The translations under genes were made by a program, and so were the position numbers. A stretch of DNA of 64,000 bases from Variovorax sp. 679. GTDB taxonomy: Bacteria; Pseudomonadota; Gammaproteobacteria; Burkholderiales; Burkholderiaceae_C. Shown here one piece after another: positions 44,782 to 53,775 of the stretch. The notes under the pieces were generated by a model. It was not told the DNA's origin. It saw nothing but the letters and a program-made list of their open reading frames with translations, and ran no database searches. Location of the stretch: contig NZ_RXFS01000008.1 in assembly GCF_003952185.1 (NCBI RefSeq), forward strand, positions 1 through 64,000. The letters run 5' to 3'. Numbering within the stretch: position 1 is the stretch's first letter; each line of letters begins with the position of its first letter.

Positions 44782-45231
44782 TTGAATGAAGTCGTGATCT
44801 ATACCGATGGCGCCTGCAAGGGCAATCCCGGCCCCGGCGGCTGGGGCGCCTGGCTCAAGTCGGGCGCCACCGAGAAGGACCTGTTCGGCGGTGAACTCAA
44901 CACCACCAACAACCGCATGGAGCTGACCGCCGTCATCGAGGGCCTCGCCGCCCTCAAGCGGCCCTGCAAGGTGCTGCTCTACCTCGACAGCCAGTACGTG
45001 CGCAAGGGCATCACCGAATGGATCCGCGGCTGGAAGGCCAAGGGCTGGGTCACCGCGAGCAAGCAGCCCGTGAAGAACGTCGAGCTCTGGCAGCGGCTCG
45101 ACAAGCTGGTGAGCGAGGGCGGCCACCAGATCGAATGGCGCTGGGTCAAGGGCCACTCGGGCGACCCTGGCAACGAGCGGGCCGACATGCTGGCCAACAA
45201 GGGCGTGGACAAGGCGCTCGGCCGCCTTTGA
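44782..45231 (+). CDS. rnhA: Ribonuclease HI
   Basis: A 149-residue enzyme cutting RNA in RNA-DNA hybrids. Catalytic acids are visible in IYTDGACKGNPGPGGWG, NRMELTAVIEGL, LYLDSQYVRKGI and GDPGNERADMLA. Translation most likely starts at a TTG (44782), giving NEVVIYTDGA right after Met; no in-frame ATG fits, and AGGA precedes it. It follows the methyltransferase by 40 bases, the common gloB-methyltransferase-rnhA order, but dnaQ is not next to it. Confidence 0.95.
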   Translation: MNEVVIYTDGACKGNPGPGGWGAWLKSGATEKDLFGGELNTTNNRMELTAVIEGLAALKRPCKVLLYLDSQYVRKGITEWIRGWKAKGWVTASKQPVKNVELWQRLDKLVSEGGHQIEWRWVKGHSGDPGNERADMLANKGVDKALGRL

Positions 45232-45254
45232 GCCGCTGAATCAGCTTCGACGGG

Positions 45255-46565
45255 TCAGATGACGCCGTCGAACATCATCACGTCGACCTCATCCCCTGCG
45301 GCGACGCTGCCTTGGTCATGGTGCAGCACAACAAGCCCATTGGCCTCCAGCATCGAACTCAGCACGCCCGAACCCTGGTTGGCGGCAACGCACACCTCGG
45401 GCAAGCCACCGGCCACGGTCTTCACGAAACCGCGTTGATATTCGGTGCGCCCCGGCTTCTTGCGGATCGGCCCTGCGCTGCGCGCGCGCAGCAGCGGCGG
45501 TGGCGCAGCCGCTGCTTCATGGCAGCCCATCATGCGCAGCAGCGCCGGCCTCACGAAGGCCAGGAAGGTGACCATCACGGCCACCGGATTGCCCGGCAGG
45601 CCGAACAGCACGGCCGGCTGCGGCGAGGCTTCGCGCGGGATCAGTCCGACGGCCAGTGGACGGCCCGGACGCATGGCCACGCGCCAGAACGCCATGTCGC
45701 CCAGCTGCTGCATCACGTCGCGCGTGTGGTCGGCCGCGCCGGCGCTCACGCCGCCGCTGGTGATGACGGCATCGGCCTCGCGCGCTGCGCGCTGAAGGGT
45801 GGCTGCAAGCGTGGCCGGGTCGTCGCGCACGAGGCCGAGGTCGATCACCTCGCAGCCAAGCCGCGCGAGCAGGCCGAACACCGTGTAGCGGTTGCTGTCG
45901 TACACGGCGCCTTCGCGCGGCGCCTCGCCCAGGCTCAGGATCTCGTCGCCGGTAGAAAAGCAGGCCACCCGCAGCCGCCGCAGCACCGGCACGCCGGAGA
46001 GACCGAGGCTCGCGATCATGCCGAGCGCGGCGGGCGACAGGCGCTCGCCCCTGCGCAGCGCGGGCTGGCCCTTCATGAGGTCCTCGCCGGCAAAGCGGCG
46101 GTTGTCCCCGCGGCGCAGCACCTTGGCGGGGAAGCACACGCGGTCGCCGTCGACCTTGCAGAACTCCTGCGGAATGACGGTGTCGAGGCCCGCCGGCATC
46201 ATCGCGCCGGTCATGATGCGCACCGCGTCGCCCGGCCCGAGCGCGCCGCGCCAGGCGGCACCCGCCAGCGCCGTGCCCGCCACGCGCAGCTTGATGGAGG
46301 CGTCGATGGGCGCATCCTGCGGCAGCACCGCGCCGTCGAAGGCGTAGCCGTCCATGGCGGAGTTGTCGTGCGGCGGCACGCTGACCGGCGAGACGATGTC
46401 CTCGGACAGCACGCGGCTGAGGGCGTCGAACAGCGAAACGCTCTCGTGCCGGGTGACGACAGCCGAGGCCGTCAGTTGCGAAAGAAAGGCGTGGACGGCC
46501 TCGACGCTCAGGTCGGCGTCGTCATGGCCCGCGAGGGCGGAAGCGAGTTCTGCGATGCGGCTCAT
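45255..46565 (-). CDS. moeA: Molybdopterin molybdenumtransferase MoeA
   Basis: A 436-residue enzyme that inserts molybdate into adenylylated molybdopterin. Motifs PPHDNSAMDGYAF, GDAVRIMTGAMMP, VACFSTGDEILS, SGGVSAGAADHT and FGLPGNPVAVMVTF are all present. It is the last gene of a moaA-mobA-moeA operon, and its start overlaps the mobA stop (ATGA). Confidence 0.97.
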   Translation of the reverse strand: MSRIAELASALAGHDDADLSVEAVHAFLSQLTASAVVTRHESVSLFDALSRVLSEDIVSPVSVPPHDNSAMDGYAFDGAVLPQDAPIDASIKLRVAGTALAGAAWRGALGPGDAVRIMTGAMMPAGLDTVIPQEFCKVDGDRVCFPAKVLRRGDNRRFAGEDLMKGQPALRRGERLSPAALGMIASLGLSGVPVLRRLRVACFSTGDEILSLGEAPREGAVYDSNRYTVFGLLARLGCEVIDLGLVRDDPATLAATLQRAAREADAVITSGGVSAGAADHTRDVMQQLGDMAFWRVAMRPGRPLAVGLIPREASPQPAVLFGLPGNPVAVMVTFLAFVRPALLRMMGCHEAAAAPPPLLRARSAGPIRKKPGRTEYQRGFVKTVAGGLPEVCVAANQGSGVLSSMLEANGLVVLHHDQGSVAAGDEVDVMMFDGVI

Positions 46566-47215
46566 CTGTTCTCGAGTGCGTGCAGTTCGGTCAAGGTGTT
46601 GGCGTTGAAAAAGGCGTCGGGCGCGTCGCCGGGGCGGTCGAAGGGCACCTGCACCGTGCGGTGCTGCGAGATCCACGCGTGGACCTTGCGGCCGCCGGCC
46701 GTGGTGTAGGCGATCAGGCTGTCGCGCAGGCTGGCGCGCAACAGGCAGAAGACGGGCTGGGGGCGCAGCGCCGTGCCGTCCTCGACGGATTCGGGCGCGA
46801 CGGCCATGGCGATGTCGGCTTGTCCGGTCACCGCGGCTTCGGCGAGCCGCGCGGCGAGGTCGGGCGGGAACAGGGGCGTGTCGCAGGGCACGGTCAGCAG
46901 CCAGGGCGTCGTGCAGTGCTCCAGTCCGGCCAGAAAGCCCGCCAGGGGCCCCGGATAGTCCGCGAGGCTGTCGGGCCACACCGGCACGCCGAAAGCCTCG
47001 TATTCCGCGAGATTGCGGTTGGCATTGACCATGAGCGGGCCGACCTGCGGCGCCAGCCGGCGTATCGCATGCAGCGCCAGCGGCTCTCCGTTGAAGGGCT
47101 GGAGCCCCTTGTCGACGCCGCCCATGCGCGAGCCCCGTCCGCCGGCCAGCAGCAGCCCCGTGATGTCGGCGGGTGCGATGAAGGCATGCGCGGGCATGGC
47201 GGCCGCCTGCCTCAT
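46562..47215 (-). CDS. mobA: Molybdenum cofactor guanylyltransferase MobA
   Basis: A 217-residue nucleotidyltransferase that attaches GMP to molybdopterin, making the MGD form used by DMSO-reductase-family enzymes. The N-terminal signature LLLAGGRGSRMGGVDKGL and the metal-binding LLTVPCDTPLFP are clear. The ATG at 47215 overlaps the moaA stop (ATGA); an ATG at 47197 is the alternative. Confidence 0.96.
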   Translation of the reverse strand: MRQAAAMPAHAFIAPADITGLLLAGGRGSRMGGVDKGLQPFNGEPLALHAIRRLAPQVGPLMVNANRNLAEYEAFGVPVWPDSLADYPGPLAGFLAGLEHCTTPWLLTVPCDTPLFPPDLAARLAEAAVTGQADIAMAVAPESVEDGTALRPQPVFCLLRASLRDSLIAYTTAGGRKVHAWISQHRTVQVPFDRPGDAPDAFFNANTLTELHALENR

Positions 47216-48360
47216 CCGCCGATGTAGCTCATCTCGACGCGGCGCGGCGCCTTGTCGTGGTCGCTGCTGCCGCCGTCGGGGCCGTGCAGGGCGCGCAATT
47301 CGGAGTAGCGATCGGCGCGGCCCTGCCAGATGTGGCCGATGGCCGAGGAGATGTCTTCGTCGCTGGCGCTGCCGCGCAGCAGGGGCCGCAGGTCGTGGCC
47401 GGCGCTGGCGAAGAGGCACAGGTACAGCTTGCCCTCGGTCGAGAGCCGCGCGCGGCTGCAGTCGTGGCAGAAGGCCTGGGTGACGCTGCTGATGACGCCG
47501 ATCTCGCCGCTGCCGTCCGCGTAGGCCCAGCGTCGGGCGGTCTCGCCGGGCGTGGTGGCTCCGAGCGGTACCAGAGGGAATTCGGAGTGGATGCGCGTGA
47601 TGACGTCGGCCGAGGGCAGCACCTCGTCCATGCGCCAGCCGTTGGTGGCGCCCACGTCCATGTACTCGATGAAGCGCAGCACCACCTTGCCGCCGTGGTG
47701 CGTGCGGAAGTAGCGCGCCATCGGCAGTATTTCCTGCTCGTTGGTGCCGCGCTTGACCACCATGTTGACCTTGACGGGGCCGAGGCCCGCGGCCAGCGCC
47801 GCATCGATGCCGGCCAGCACGTCGGCCACCGGGAAGTCGACGTCGTTCATCTGCCGGAACACCGCGTCGTCGAGGCTGTCCAGGCTGACGGTCACGCGCT
47901 GCAGACCGGCGGCGCGCAGCTGGGCGGCCTTGCGCGCGAGCAGGGAGCCGTTGGTGGTCAGCGTGAGGGCCAGCGGCTCGCCGTCCGGCGTGCGGATCTC
48001 GGCAAGCTGTTCGATCAGCCCCTCGATGTTCTTGCGCAGCAGCGGCTCGCCGCCGGTCAGCCGGATCTTGCGCACGCCGTGCGCGGCGAAGAGGCGGGCC
48101 AGCCGCGTGATTTCCTCGAAGCTCAACAGCGCGCTGTGCGGCAGGTACTTGTAGTCCTTGTCGAACACGTCCTTGGGCATGCAGTAGCTGCAGCGGAAGT
48201 TGCAGCGGTCCGTCACGCTGATGCGCAGGTCGGTCATGGGCCGGCCCAGGCGGTCGAGCAGCATCCCCGTGGCGGGCACGGCGACCTCCGGCACGGCCAC
48301 CGCGGGACGCGCGCGGCCGATGCTGGAGATCGGGATGACGGTGCTGCTGCTGTTCTTCAT
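47212..48360 (-). CDS. moaA: GTP 3',8-cyclase MoaA
   Basis: A radical SAM enzyme of 382 residues that starts molybdopterin synthesis from GTP. The N-terminal cluster motif CNFRCSYC has Cys53, Cys57 and Cys60. The SAM-binding LRLTGGEPLLRKN-type region reads IRLTGGEPLLRKN, and a C-terminal cluster motif includes CHDCSRARLSTEGKLYLCLF. The chain ends in Gly-Gly, essential in MoaA. The N-terminal extension of about 35 residues is longer than usual; a later start is possible. Confidence 0.97.
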   Translation of the reverse strand: MKNSSSTVIPISSIGRARPAVAVPEVAVPATGMLLDRLGRPMTDLRISVTDRCNFRCSYCMPKDVFDKDYKYLPHSALLSFEEITRLARLFAAHGVRKIRLTGGEPLLRKNIEGLIEQLAEIRTPDGEPLALTLTTNGSLLARKAAQLRAAGLQRVTVSLDSLDDAVFRQMNDVDFPVADVLAGIDAALAAGLGPVKVNMVVKRGTNEQEILPMARYFRTHHGGKVVLRFIEYMDVGATNGWRMDEVLPSADVITRIHSEFPLVPLGATTPGETARRWAYADGSGEIGVISSVTQAFCHDCSRARLSTEGKLYLCLFASAGHDLRPLLRGSASDEDISSAIGHIWQGRADRYSELRALHGPDGGSSDHDKAPRRVEMSYIGG

Positions 48361-48420
48361 GGCTTCGTGGAGAGGGGCTCCGATTTTGCGCCAGGCCCCA
48401 AGGGCCCTGCGGAATGCAGG

Positions 48421-49716
48421 CTACTTGATCACGGCCGCATAAATCATGTCCCGGGTCAATGTTCTGTAATGTGTCCTGAATTTCGGCGACTGCATCATCA
48501 GCACCACGAACATCTCGTTCTTCGGGTCGACCCACATGTAGGTGCCGCCCGCGCCACCCCAGTTGTATTCGCCTCCGGCCGAGGGGTAGGGCGCCTCGCC
48601 GTCATTGCGGCGCACCGCGAAGCCCAGGCCGAAGCCGTAGCCCGGGCCCGGCAGGTAGAGCGGGCCGGGCACGATGCCGGCGCCCGCGTTGGAGTGGTCG
48701 GCGGTCATCAGCGCGATGGTGCGCGGGCCGAGGTAGCGCCTGCCGTCGAGCGAGCCGCCGTTGATCAGCATCTGCAGGAAGCGCGCGTAGTCGCTCGCGG
48801 TCGACACCAGCCCGCCGCCGCCCGACTCGTACCTGCGCACGATGCGCGGGTCGTTGAATTCGGCGCCCACCCCGAAGCTGCGGTCGTTGGGCAGCGGCTC
48901 GGCAATGCGCGGCTGGCGCGCCGGCTCGGGCACGTAGTAGGTGGTGTCCTTCATGCCCAGCGGGTCGAACAGGCGCGCCTTCTCGAACTGGTAGAGAGAC
49001 TGGCCCGACGCCACCTCGATCACGCGGCCGAGGATGTCGGTCGACTGGCTGTAGTCCCAGGTCGTGCCGGGCTGGTAGGCCAGCGGCAGCTTGGCCAGGC
49101 GCTGGGAGAATTCGGCCAGCGTCGGGTCTCCGGCGTCCAGGCCGGCGGCGTTGTAGGCCTGCTTCACGAGGCCGGGGCCGAAGAAGCCATAGGTCAGGCC
49201 CGAGGTGTGGCGCATCAGGTCCTGCACGGTGATCGGGCGGCGTGCGGGCACGGTCTCGAGCACCGGCTTTCCGTCGGCGCCTGGCTTCTCGACGCCCACC
49301 GTCATGTTGGCGAACTCGGGCAGGTAGGTCGCGATGGGGTCGTCGAGCTTGAGGCGGCCGTCTTCGACCAGCATCATCGCGGCCACCGTGGTGATGGGCT
49401 TGTTCATCGAGTAGATGCGGAAGATGCCATCGCGCGGCATGGATGTGCCGGTTGCGCTGTCGAGCTTGCCGACCGGCTCGAACCACGCCACCTTGCCCTG
49501 TCGCGCCACCAGCAGCACCGCGCCGGGGATCTTGCCGGCGGCGACGTCGGCCTTGAGCACGTCGGTGAGCATCTGCAGTCGCTCGGTCGAGAGGCCGACC
49601 TGCTCGGGCTTCGCCGTGGGCAGTTGCTGCGCTGCCGCAAACTGGGGAAGAAACAGGGGAAGGGCCAGGCCCAGGCCGAGCACGGCCGCGCGCAGGCTGC
49701 GCTTCAGGAATCTCAT
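48421..49716 (-). CDS. Serine hydrolase, class C beta-lactamase/esterase family
   Basis: A 431-residue exported protein with a Sec signal peptide ending around FAAAQ (residue 30). Catalytic SxxK is SMNK (Ser103, Lys106), and the Tyr motif is WDYSQ (Tyr222). The C-terminal GGAGGTYMWVDP occupies the place of the KTG box, as in EstB-type esterases. It is more likely an esterase or peptidase than an antibiotic-resistance enzyme. The ATG at 49716 places the basic MRFLKRSLRA before the hydrophobic core. Confidence 0.88.
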   Translation of the reverse strand: MRFLKRSLRAAVLGLGLALPLFLPQFAAAQQLPTAKPEQVGLSTERLQMLTDVLKADVAAGKIPGAVLLVARQGKVAWFEPVGKLDSATGTSMPRDGIFRIYSMNKPITTVAAMMLVEDGRLKLDDPIATYLPEFANMTVGVEKPGADGKPVLETVPARRPITVQDLMRHTSGLTYGFFGPGLVKQAYNAAGLDAGDPTLAEFSQRLAKLPLAYQPGTTWDYSQSTDILGRVIEVASGQSLYQFEKARLFDPLGMKDTTYYVPEPARQPRIAEPLPNDRSFGVGAEFNDPRIVRRYESGGGGLVSTASDYARFLQMLINGGSLDGRRYLGPRTIALMTADHSNAGAGIVPGPLYLPGPGYGFGLGFAVRRNDGEAPYPSAGGEYNWGGAGGTYMWVDPKNEMFVVLMMQSPKFRTHYRTLTRDMIYAAVIK

Positions 49717-49803
49717 GGTGTCGTCTCCGTCTTCTTGTAGTGGATGGAAAAACCGTCCGGCGGTCTTTGGTGCCGCCTGCATCGAATTCGACTCCCCTGG
49801 GAA

Positions 49804-50493
49804 CTATCCACGGCAGAGCTTCAGGTTCGTGCGCGTGGCGCGGACCACCGGCAGGAAGATCTCGGCGTCGGCCGGCGGGTAGTTTTCCTTGATGCCGTCG
49901 TCGGTGCGCGCGGCATCCTCGGCCAGCGGCTGCAGCGTCTTGAGGCAGGCGGCGCGGTCGTTGAGCTTGTACTGGGTGAGCGCGAGGTCGTTGCGCAGCC
50001 AGCCCTTGGTGATCCAGTCGAGGGTCTTGTCGCAGTCCGACAGCACCGGTGCGAGGGTGGCCTGTGCCGTGGCGTAGTCCTTCGCGTCGTACTGGCGCTT
50101 GAAGCTCTTGCGCGAGCCGGCCACGGCCTTGTCGGTGCAGGCGGGGGCGGGGCGGATATAGGCGCCCTCGAAGCCGGCGCGCATGCCGCAGTAGCCGCGG
50201 CATTGGTCCGATCCGTTGGTCGTGACCTGCACCTTGTCGGCATTCACCGCGAAGTTCACCACGCATCCCGTGTCGTCGAGCTTGGCCTTGCCGCGCGCGA
50301 TGGTGCCGTCGAGCGCGCAGGTGTGGGCGTTGGCGCCGATGGTGGTGATGTCGAAATGCCCGTTCGGCTTGACGCGCAGCGAGCCGCTACCGCCTTCGTA
50401 GATGTAGTCGCCGGCCGGTGGCGTGGAGGTCTCTGCGGAGGCGAGACCGGCGCAAAGGAGCAGTACGAAGGGAAGGATACGTGCGAGCTTCAT
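49804..50493 (-). CDS. Secreted hypothetical protein, 229 aa
   Basis: The Sec signal peptide MKLARILPFVLLLCAGLASA is followed by a beta-rich domain with a GDYIYEGGSGSLRV opening and several cysteines (HTCALDG, DDTGCVVNF, DQCRGYCGMR). A helical tail contains PVLSDCDKTLDWITKGW, a pattern seen in lysozyme-inhibitor-like and other periplasmic proteins. I cannot assign a function. It is transcribed divergently from sodA across the Fur-box promoter region. Confidence 0.75.
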   Translation of the reverse strand: MKLARILPFVLLLCAGLASAETSTPPAGDYIYEGGSGSLRVKPNGHFDITTIGANAHTCALDGTIARGKAKLDDTGCVVNFAVNADKVQVTTNGSDQCRGYCGMRAGFEGAYIRPAPACTDKAVAGSRKSFKRQYDAKDYATAQATLAPVLSDCDKTLDWITKGWLRNDLALTQYKLNDRAACLKTLQPLAEDAARTDDGIKENYPPADAEIFLPVVRATRTNLKLCRG

Positions 50494-50592
50494 CGTTTGA
50501 TTTCTCCCGGAAACGTGCTGCAGGGCAGTGTATCGATCGTTGCCGGAAGCTTCCGGAGATGGCGGGTTTGCGTCATCCGGGTCTTGGATGTC

Positions 50593-50622
50593 TTGACATA
50601 GACAATGAGAATTCCTATCATT
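50593..50622 (+). promoter_or_regulatory. Sigma-70 promoter with overlapping Fur box upstream of sodA
   Basis: TTGACA at 50593-50598 and TATCAT at 50616-50621 are separated by 17 bases, a near-consensus promoter. AATGAGAATTCCTATCATT (50604-50622) is a 19-base Fur-box-like palindrome lying over the spacer and -10. Iron-loaded Fur should therefore block transcription. Confidence 0.8.
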
Positions 50623-50688
50623 TGGGCGCCTGAGTACGCAGCACGTCGACGACGCAAAGGGCTCTTCCAACCAAGGAGCTTCCCGACC

Positions 50689-51324
50689 GTGCCGTACACC
50701 TTGCCAGCCTTGCCCTATGCCTTCGATGCGCTCGAACCCCACATCGACGCGCAGACGATGGAAATCCACCACGGCAAGCACCACCAGACCTATGTGAACA
50801 ACCTCAATGCGGCGCTGAAAGACACGCCGCACGAGGGAATGCCGGTCGAAGAGCTGATCGTCGGTGTCGAGCAGCTGCCCGAGGCGTTGCGCGCGCCGGT
50901 GCGCAACAACGGCGGCGGCCATGCGAACCACACCCTGTTCTGGACCGTGATGGCGCCTGTCGGGCAGGGCGGCGGCGGTGCGCCCACGGGAGTGCTCGCC
51001 AAGGCGATCGATGCCGACCTGGGCGGCTTCGACGCCTTCAAGGAAGCTTTCACGAAGGCCGCCCTCACGCGCTTCGGCAGCGGCTGGGCGTGGCTGTCGG
51101 TCGCTCCCGGCGGCAAGCTCGCCGTGGAAAGCAGTGGCAACCAGGACAGCCCGCTGATGCGCGGCATCGGCTCGGGCAACACGCCGATCCTCGGGCTCGA
51201 CGTGTGGGAGCACGCGTACTACCTCAAGTACCAGAACCGTCGCCCCGAATACATCGCGGCTTTCTACAACGTCGTGAACTGGGTCGAGGTGGCCCGGCGC
51301 CACGCTGCCGCCACGGGCGGCTGA
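50689..51324 (+). CDS. sodA: Superoxide dismutase, manganese-type (SodA)
   Basis: A 211-residue Fe/Mn-family enzyme. Metal ligands are His27 (MEIHHGKHH), His81 (GGHANH), Asp171 and His175 (LDVWEHAYYLK). The motifs GGHANHTLFW and NQDSPLM, with Gln152 supplied from the second domain, are those of Mn enzymes; Fe enzymes have AAQ and a Gln in the first domain. Translation starts at GTG 50689 after AAGGAG. The Fur box implies expression under iron limitation, when a manganese enzyme is useful. Confidence 0.94.
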   Translation: MPYTLPALPYAFDALEPHIDAQTMEIHHGKHHQTYVNNLNAALKDTPHEGMPVEELIVGVEQLPEALRAPVRNNGGGHANHTLFWTVMAPVGQGGGGAPTGVLAKAIDADLGGFDAFKEAFTKAALTRFGSGWAWLSVAPGGKLAVESSGNQDSPLMRGIGSGNTPILGLDVWEHAYYLKYQNRRPEYIAAFYNVVNWVEVARRHAAATGG

Positions 51325-51335
51325 GGAGCAATCCC

Positions 51336-52256
51336 ATGAACGAGCCGCAGCAGGTCACGGTGGCCAGCCAGCAGCCCAGGCCCGCCCGCCCGATGCGCGA
51401 ATGGATCGGCTTTGCCATCGTTGCGGCCGGCGTGCTGGTGGGCGCCCTGCAGTTCTGGCAGTTCGTGCGATCCGATCCGCTGGTGTGGAACGCCTTGCTC
51501 GGCGGTTCGGTCGCCGCGCTGGCGACCGCGCTCGGCACGCTGCCCGTGCTGTTCTCGCAGAAGCTTCCGGAGCGGCTGCAGGACACGCTGTTCGGCTTCG
51601 GCGCCGGCGTGATGCTGGCGGCCAGCGCCTTCTCGCTGATCATCCCGGGCCTGGAGGCGGCGAAGAATGCGGGCACCTTCGGCGGTGGCACCTGGGCGGC
51701 GGGCGGGGTGATCGGCTCGGCCATCCTGCTCGGCGGCATCGCCCTGATGCTGCTGGACCGCGTGCTGCCGCACGAGCACTTCATCAAGGGCCGCGAAGGC
51801 AACGTTGCCAAGCAACTGCGCCGCACCTGGCTCTTCGTGTTCGCGATCGCGCTGCACAACGTGCCCGAGGGCCTGGCCATCGGCGTGGGCTATGCGGCCA
51901 ACAACGGGCTGCGCGCCGACGCACTGGCCACCGGCATCGCGATCCAGGACGTGCCCGAGGGCCTGGTGGTCGCGGTGGCGCTGCTGGCCGCCGGCTACAG
52001 CCGCGGGTTCGCGGTGCTGATCGGCATGCTCTCGGGGCTGGTGGAGCCGCTGGGCGCCGTGCTGGGCGCGGCGGTGGTCGGCCATTCGGCGATGCTGCTG
52101 CCCTGGGGGCTGGGCTTCGCGGCGGGCGCGATGCTCTTCGTGATCAGCCACGAGATCATTCCCGAATCGCACCGAAAGGGGCACGAAGCCTTCGCCACCA
52201 GCGGGCTGATGGTCGGCTTCGTGCTGATGATGCTGCTCGACACCGCGCTGGGCTGA
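51336..52256 (+). CDS. ZIP family divalent metal transporter
   Basis: A 306-residue inner-membrane protein with eight predicted helices. Family metal-site sequences HNVPEGLAIGVGYA (helix 4) and QDVPEGLVVAVALL (helix 5) are clear, and DRVLPHEHF forms a cytosolic/periplasmic loop. Likely substrates are zinc, iron or manganese. It starts 11 bases after sodA, so it probably shares the Fur-controlled promoter. Manganese import would make functional sense beside a Mn-type SOD, but specificity is inference. Confidence 0.9.
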   Translation: MNEPQQVTVASQQPRPARPMREWIGFAIVAAGVLVGALQFWQFVRSDPLVWNALLGGSVAALATALGTLPVLFSQKLPERLQDTLFGFGAGVMLAASAFSLIIPGLEAAKNAGTFGGGTWAAGGVIGSAILLGGIALMLLDRVLPHEHFIKGREGNVAKQLRRTWLFVFAIALHNVPEGLAIGVGYAANNGLRADALATGIAIQDVPEGLVVAVALLAAGYSRGFAVLIGMLSGLVEPLGAVLGAAVVGHSAMLLPWGLGFAAGAMLFVISHEIIPESHRKGHEAFATSGLMVGFVLMMLLDTALG

Positions 52257-52280
52257 CGCTCCCCGCGCGGCGCATCGGCA

Positions 52281-53714
52281 TCAGCCGTGCTTCACGGCGA
52301 CGGTCTTGAGTGTTGTGAAGCCGTACAGCGCCTCGAAGCCCTTCTCGCGGCCGTAGCCGGAAGATTTCACGCCACCGAAGGGCAGCTCGACGCCGCCGCC
52401 GGCGCCGTAGTTGTTGATGAACACCTGGCCGCTCTTCACGCGCCTGGCCATGCGGAACTGGCGTGAACCATCGGTCGTCCACACGCCGGCCACGAGGCCG
52501 AACTGCGTTGCGTTGGCCAGCGCGACCGCCTCGTCCTCGTCGGCGAACTGCATCGCGGCCAGCACCGGGCCGAACACTTCTTCCTGCGCGAGCCGGTGGT
52601 TGACCGGCACGTCGCGCAGCAGCGTCGGCGCTTGATAGAAGCCGGTCTCGGGCGCTTCTTCGACCACGATGCCTTGCGCCACCATCGGGATGCCGGCGTG
52701 CTGCGCGTCACTCAGGAAGTCCCACACGCGCTGCTGCTGCGTCTGGCGGATCAGCGGGCCCACGTCGAGGTCCATGGCCGCAGGGCCCACGCGCAGCGCC
52801 TCGAAGGCATGGCCCAGGCGCTCGAGCAGCGGCTCGTAGATGTCGCGCTGGATCAGCACCCGCGAGCCGGCCGAGCAGGTCTGGCCGGCGTTCTGCACGA
52901 TGGCGTTGATGACCACCGGAATGGCTGCGTCCAGGTCGGCATCGGCGAAGATGATCTGCGGGCTCTTGCCACCCAGCTCCAGCGTGACGGGGCAGTGCCG
53001 CTCGGCCGCCACCTGCTGGATCAGCGTGCCGATCTTCGGGCTGCCGGTGAAACTGATGTGGTCGATACCCTCGTGCCGCGCGAGCGCGTCGCCCACTTCA
53101 TGGCCGTAGCCCGTCACGATGTTGAGCGCGCCGGCCGGAAAGCCGACCTCGGCCGCCAGCTGCGCCACGCGGATCAGCGAAAGGCAGGCGTCTTCCGCCG
53201 GCTTCACCACGCACACATTGCCCGCCGCCAGGGCGCCGCCCACGCTGCGCCCGAAGATCTGCATCGGGTAGTTCCAGGGAATGATGTGGCCGGTCACGCC
53301 GTGCGGCTCGCGCCAGGTGAAGACGCTGTAGCCGTCCTGGTAGGGGATGGTTTCGCCGTGCAGCTTGTCGCAGGCGCCGGCGTAGAACTCGAAGTAGCGC
53401 ACCAGTGCCACCGCGTCGGCGCGGGCCTGTTTCACGGGCTTGCCGCAGTCGCGCTGTTCGATCAGCGCGAGCTCGTCGACGTGCTCGGCGATCTTCTGCG
53501 AGAGCTTGAAAAGCAGGCGGCCGCGATCGGCGGCACTGACCTTGTGCCACACGCCCTCGAAGCAGTCGCGCGCGGCGCGCACGGCGGAGTCGATGTCGGC
53601 GGCGTTGCTGCGCTGGATTTCGTCGAAAGGCTGGCCGTCGGAGGGGTCGATGACCGGCAGGGTGCGGCCGGAGGAGGACGGAACGTCCGCGTTGGCGATG
53701 TAGTTGAGCTGCAT
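52281..53714 (-). CDS. Aldehyde dehydrogenase family protein
   Basis: A 477-residue NAD(P)-dependent dehydrogenase. The nucleotide-binding IIPWNYPMQI and FTGSPKIG, general-base Glu246 in TLELGGKSPQ and catalytic Cys280 in NAGQTCSAGSR are intact. VFGPVLAAMQF and INNYGAGGGVELPFGG lie near the C-terminus. The sequence style is that of gamma-aminobutyraldehyde/betaine-aldehyde-type dehydrogenases; the substrate is uncertain. ATG 53714 gives the normal N-terminus. It converges with the ZIP gene and follows the peroxiredoxin gene by 61 bases. Confidence 0.92.
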   Translation of the reverse strand: MQLNYIANADVPSSSGRTLPVIDPSDGQPFDEIQRSNAADIDSAVRAARDCFEGVWHKVSAADRGRLLFKLSQKIAEHVDELALIEQRDCGKPVKQARADAVALVRYFEFYAGACDKLHGETIPYQDGYSVFTWREPHGVTGHIIPWNYPMQIFGRSVGGALAAGNVCVVKPAEDACLSLIRVAQLAAEVGFPAGALNIVTGYGHEVGDALARHEGIDHISFTGSPKIGTLIQQVAAERHCPVTLELGGKSPQIIFADADLDAAIPVVINAIVQNAGQTCSAGSRVLIQRDIYEPLLERLGHAFEALRVGPAAMDLDVGPLIRQTQQQRVWDFLSDAQHAGIPMVAQGIVVEEAPETGFYQAPTLLRDVPVNHRLAQEEVFGPVLAAMQFADEDEAVALANATQFGLVAGVWTTDGSRQFRMARRVKSGQVFINNYGAGGGVELPFGGVKSSGYGREKGFEALYGFTTLKTVAVKHG

Positions 53715-53775
53715 GGGGCAGGATTTTGCGCGATGCACGCTGAATCCGCGGCCGCCGCGCGGCGTAACCCCGCAG

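Noticed and set aside
48421..49716. Antibiotic-resistance beta-lactamase
   Set aside because: The active-site layout (SMNK, WDYSQ, no true KTG box) is that of EstB-like esterases, and there is no ampR neighbour.
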